The notes beneath the pieces were generated by a model that saw only the letters and a program-made list of their open reading frames with translations, made no database searches and was not told where the DNA came from. DNA of 5,552 nt, taken from positions 1-5,552 of the forward strand of contig QMSF01000077.1 in NCBI GenBank assembly GCA_003649565.1. Direction: 5' to 3'. This document shows, piece after piece, positions 5,353-5,552 of this stretch. Position numbers and translations under genes: made by a program. The stretch's first letter is position 1. Each line of letters starts with the position of its first letter. The DNA is from Thermoprotei archaeon (GTDB lineage: Archaea > Thermoproteota > Methanomethylicia > Nezhaarchaeales > WYZ-LMO8).

Positions 5353-5552
5353 GGATAAAGGAAGTAGTTACGGGAATAACGGCTGCTATATTTCTCTTTG
5401 TCATAATAGTAACAATAATCTTTGGAAGCACTGGTTGGACTCCTTCAACTGAAATACGTCCATTAGCCAAATTCTATCTTGAAAACTGCTTTAACGTGTT
5501 TAATAAGACTTGGTGGGCTGCAAGCCCTGAAGCCGTAACATCAATGCTATGG
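5349..5552 (+). CDS. mbhE: MbhE-like subunit, 5' part (3' end outside window)
   Basis: An ATG at 5349, overlapping the previous TGA as ATGA, opens a frame that stays open for 68 codons to the window edge. The translation begins MRIKEVVTGITAAIFLFVI, giving one membrane helix at about 8-27. A hydrophilic segment follows with LAKFYLENCFNV (39-50) and a SPEAVTSMLW end (59-68). MbhE and the MrpA/MrpB-linked domain show the same pattern: one helix, then a YYxxN...NxVTxILxDYRGxDT region. The next residues, expected to resemble DYRGYDT, are outside the window. GAGGAGG at 5335-5341 lies seven nt upstream. Position after mbhD supports the call more than the sequence, which is short and diverged. Further antiporter genes (MrpB/C/D-like, mbhF-H) would be expected downstream. 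Confidence 0.72.
   Translation, partial: MRIKEVVTGITAAIFLFVIIVTIIFGSTGWTPSTEIRPLAKFYLENCFNVFNKTWWAASPEAVTSMLW

Noticed and set aside
5240..5470. Minus-strand 76-codon frame across the mbhD/mbhE junction
   Set aside because: It is antisense to two coupled genes with recognisable motifs, and it has no recognisable domain.
4427..5552. A stand-alone Mrp Na+/H+ antiporter unrelated to the hydrogenase
   Set aside because: The separate small MbhD and MbhE-like genes, rather than one large MrpA, and the divergent partner hydrogenase operon fit the Mbh architecture better, although the missing right flank leaves some doubt.

Overview
The window looks like part of a thermophilic or anaerobic archaeal chromosome. 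The evidence is a leucyl-tRNA synthetase 3' end with the archaeal-type C-terminal extension and the ending KPAIYLE, heavy use of AGA/AGG and ATA codons, AGGTGA/GGAGG-type ribosome binding sites and many GTG/TTG starts. The lineage cannot be fixed from this sequence. A TACK-group archaeon or a deep euryarchaeon are both possible.

Layout: (1) 1-834, plus strand, is the 3' part of leuS, cut by the left window edge. (2) 835-4275, minus strand, is a tight five-gene operon. In transcription order it encodes a NuoB/MbhJ-like small subunit, a NuoC/MbhK-like subunit, a NuoD/MbhL-like [NiFe] large subunit with both CxxC motifs, a NuoI/MbhN-like 2x[4Fe-4S] ferredoxin subunit and an FrhB/FpoF-family flavo-iron-sulfur protein. 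(3) 4276-4426 is a 151-bp divergent promoter region. (4) 4427-5552, plus strand, is an antiporter-type operon: mrpF-like (mbhB), mrpG-like (mbhC), mbhD and the start of mbhE, which runs off the right edge.

Together the two divergent operons encode most of the peripheral arm and the first part of the Mrp-like membrane arm of a group 4 (Mbh-type) membrane-bound [NiFe] hydrogenase. The expected reaction is proton reduction to H2 coupled to ion pumping. The electron route would be FrhB-like protein and/or ferredoxin, then the MbhN clusters, the MbhJ cluster and the NiFe site in MbhL. The FrhB-family gene at the end of the hydrogenase operon suggests an F420 (or other flavin-linked) entry point, instead of or beside ferredoxin.

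Points of interest are the split divergent arrangement (Pyrococcus mbh is a single operon), no NuoH/MbhM anchor gene between the large subunit and MbhN, no mrpE/mbhA at the head of the antiporter operon, non-ATG starts on all five hydrogenase genes, and tail-to-tail stop codons sharing the palindrome TAGCTA. The remaining entries in the open-frame landscape are shadows of these genes. I saw no tRNA, rRNA, CRISPR array, insertion sequence or frameshifted gene.
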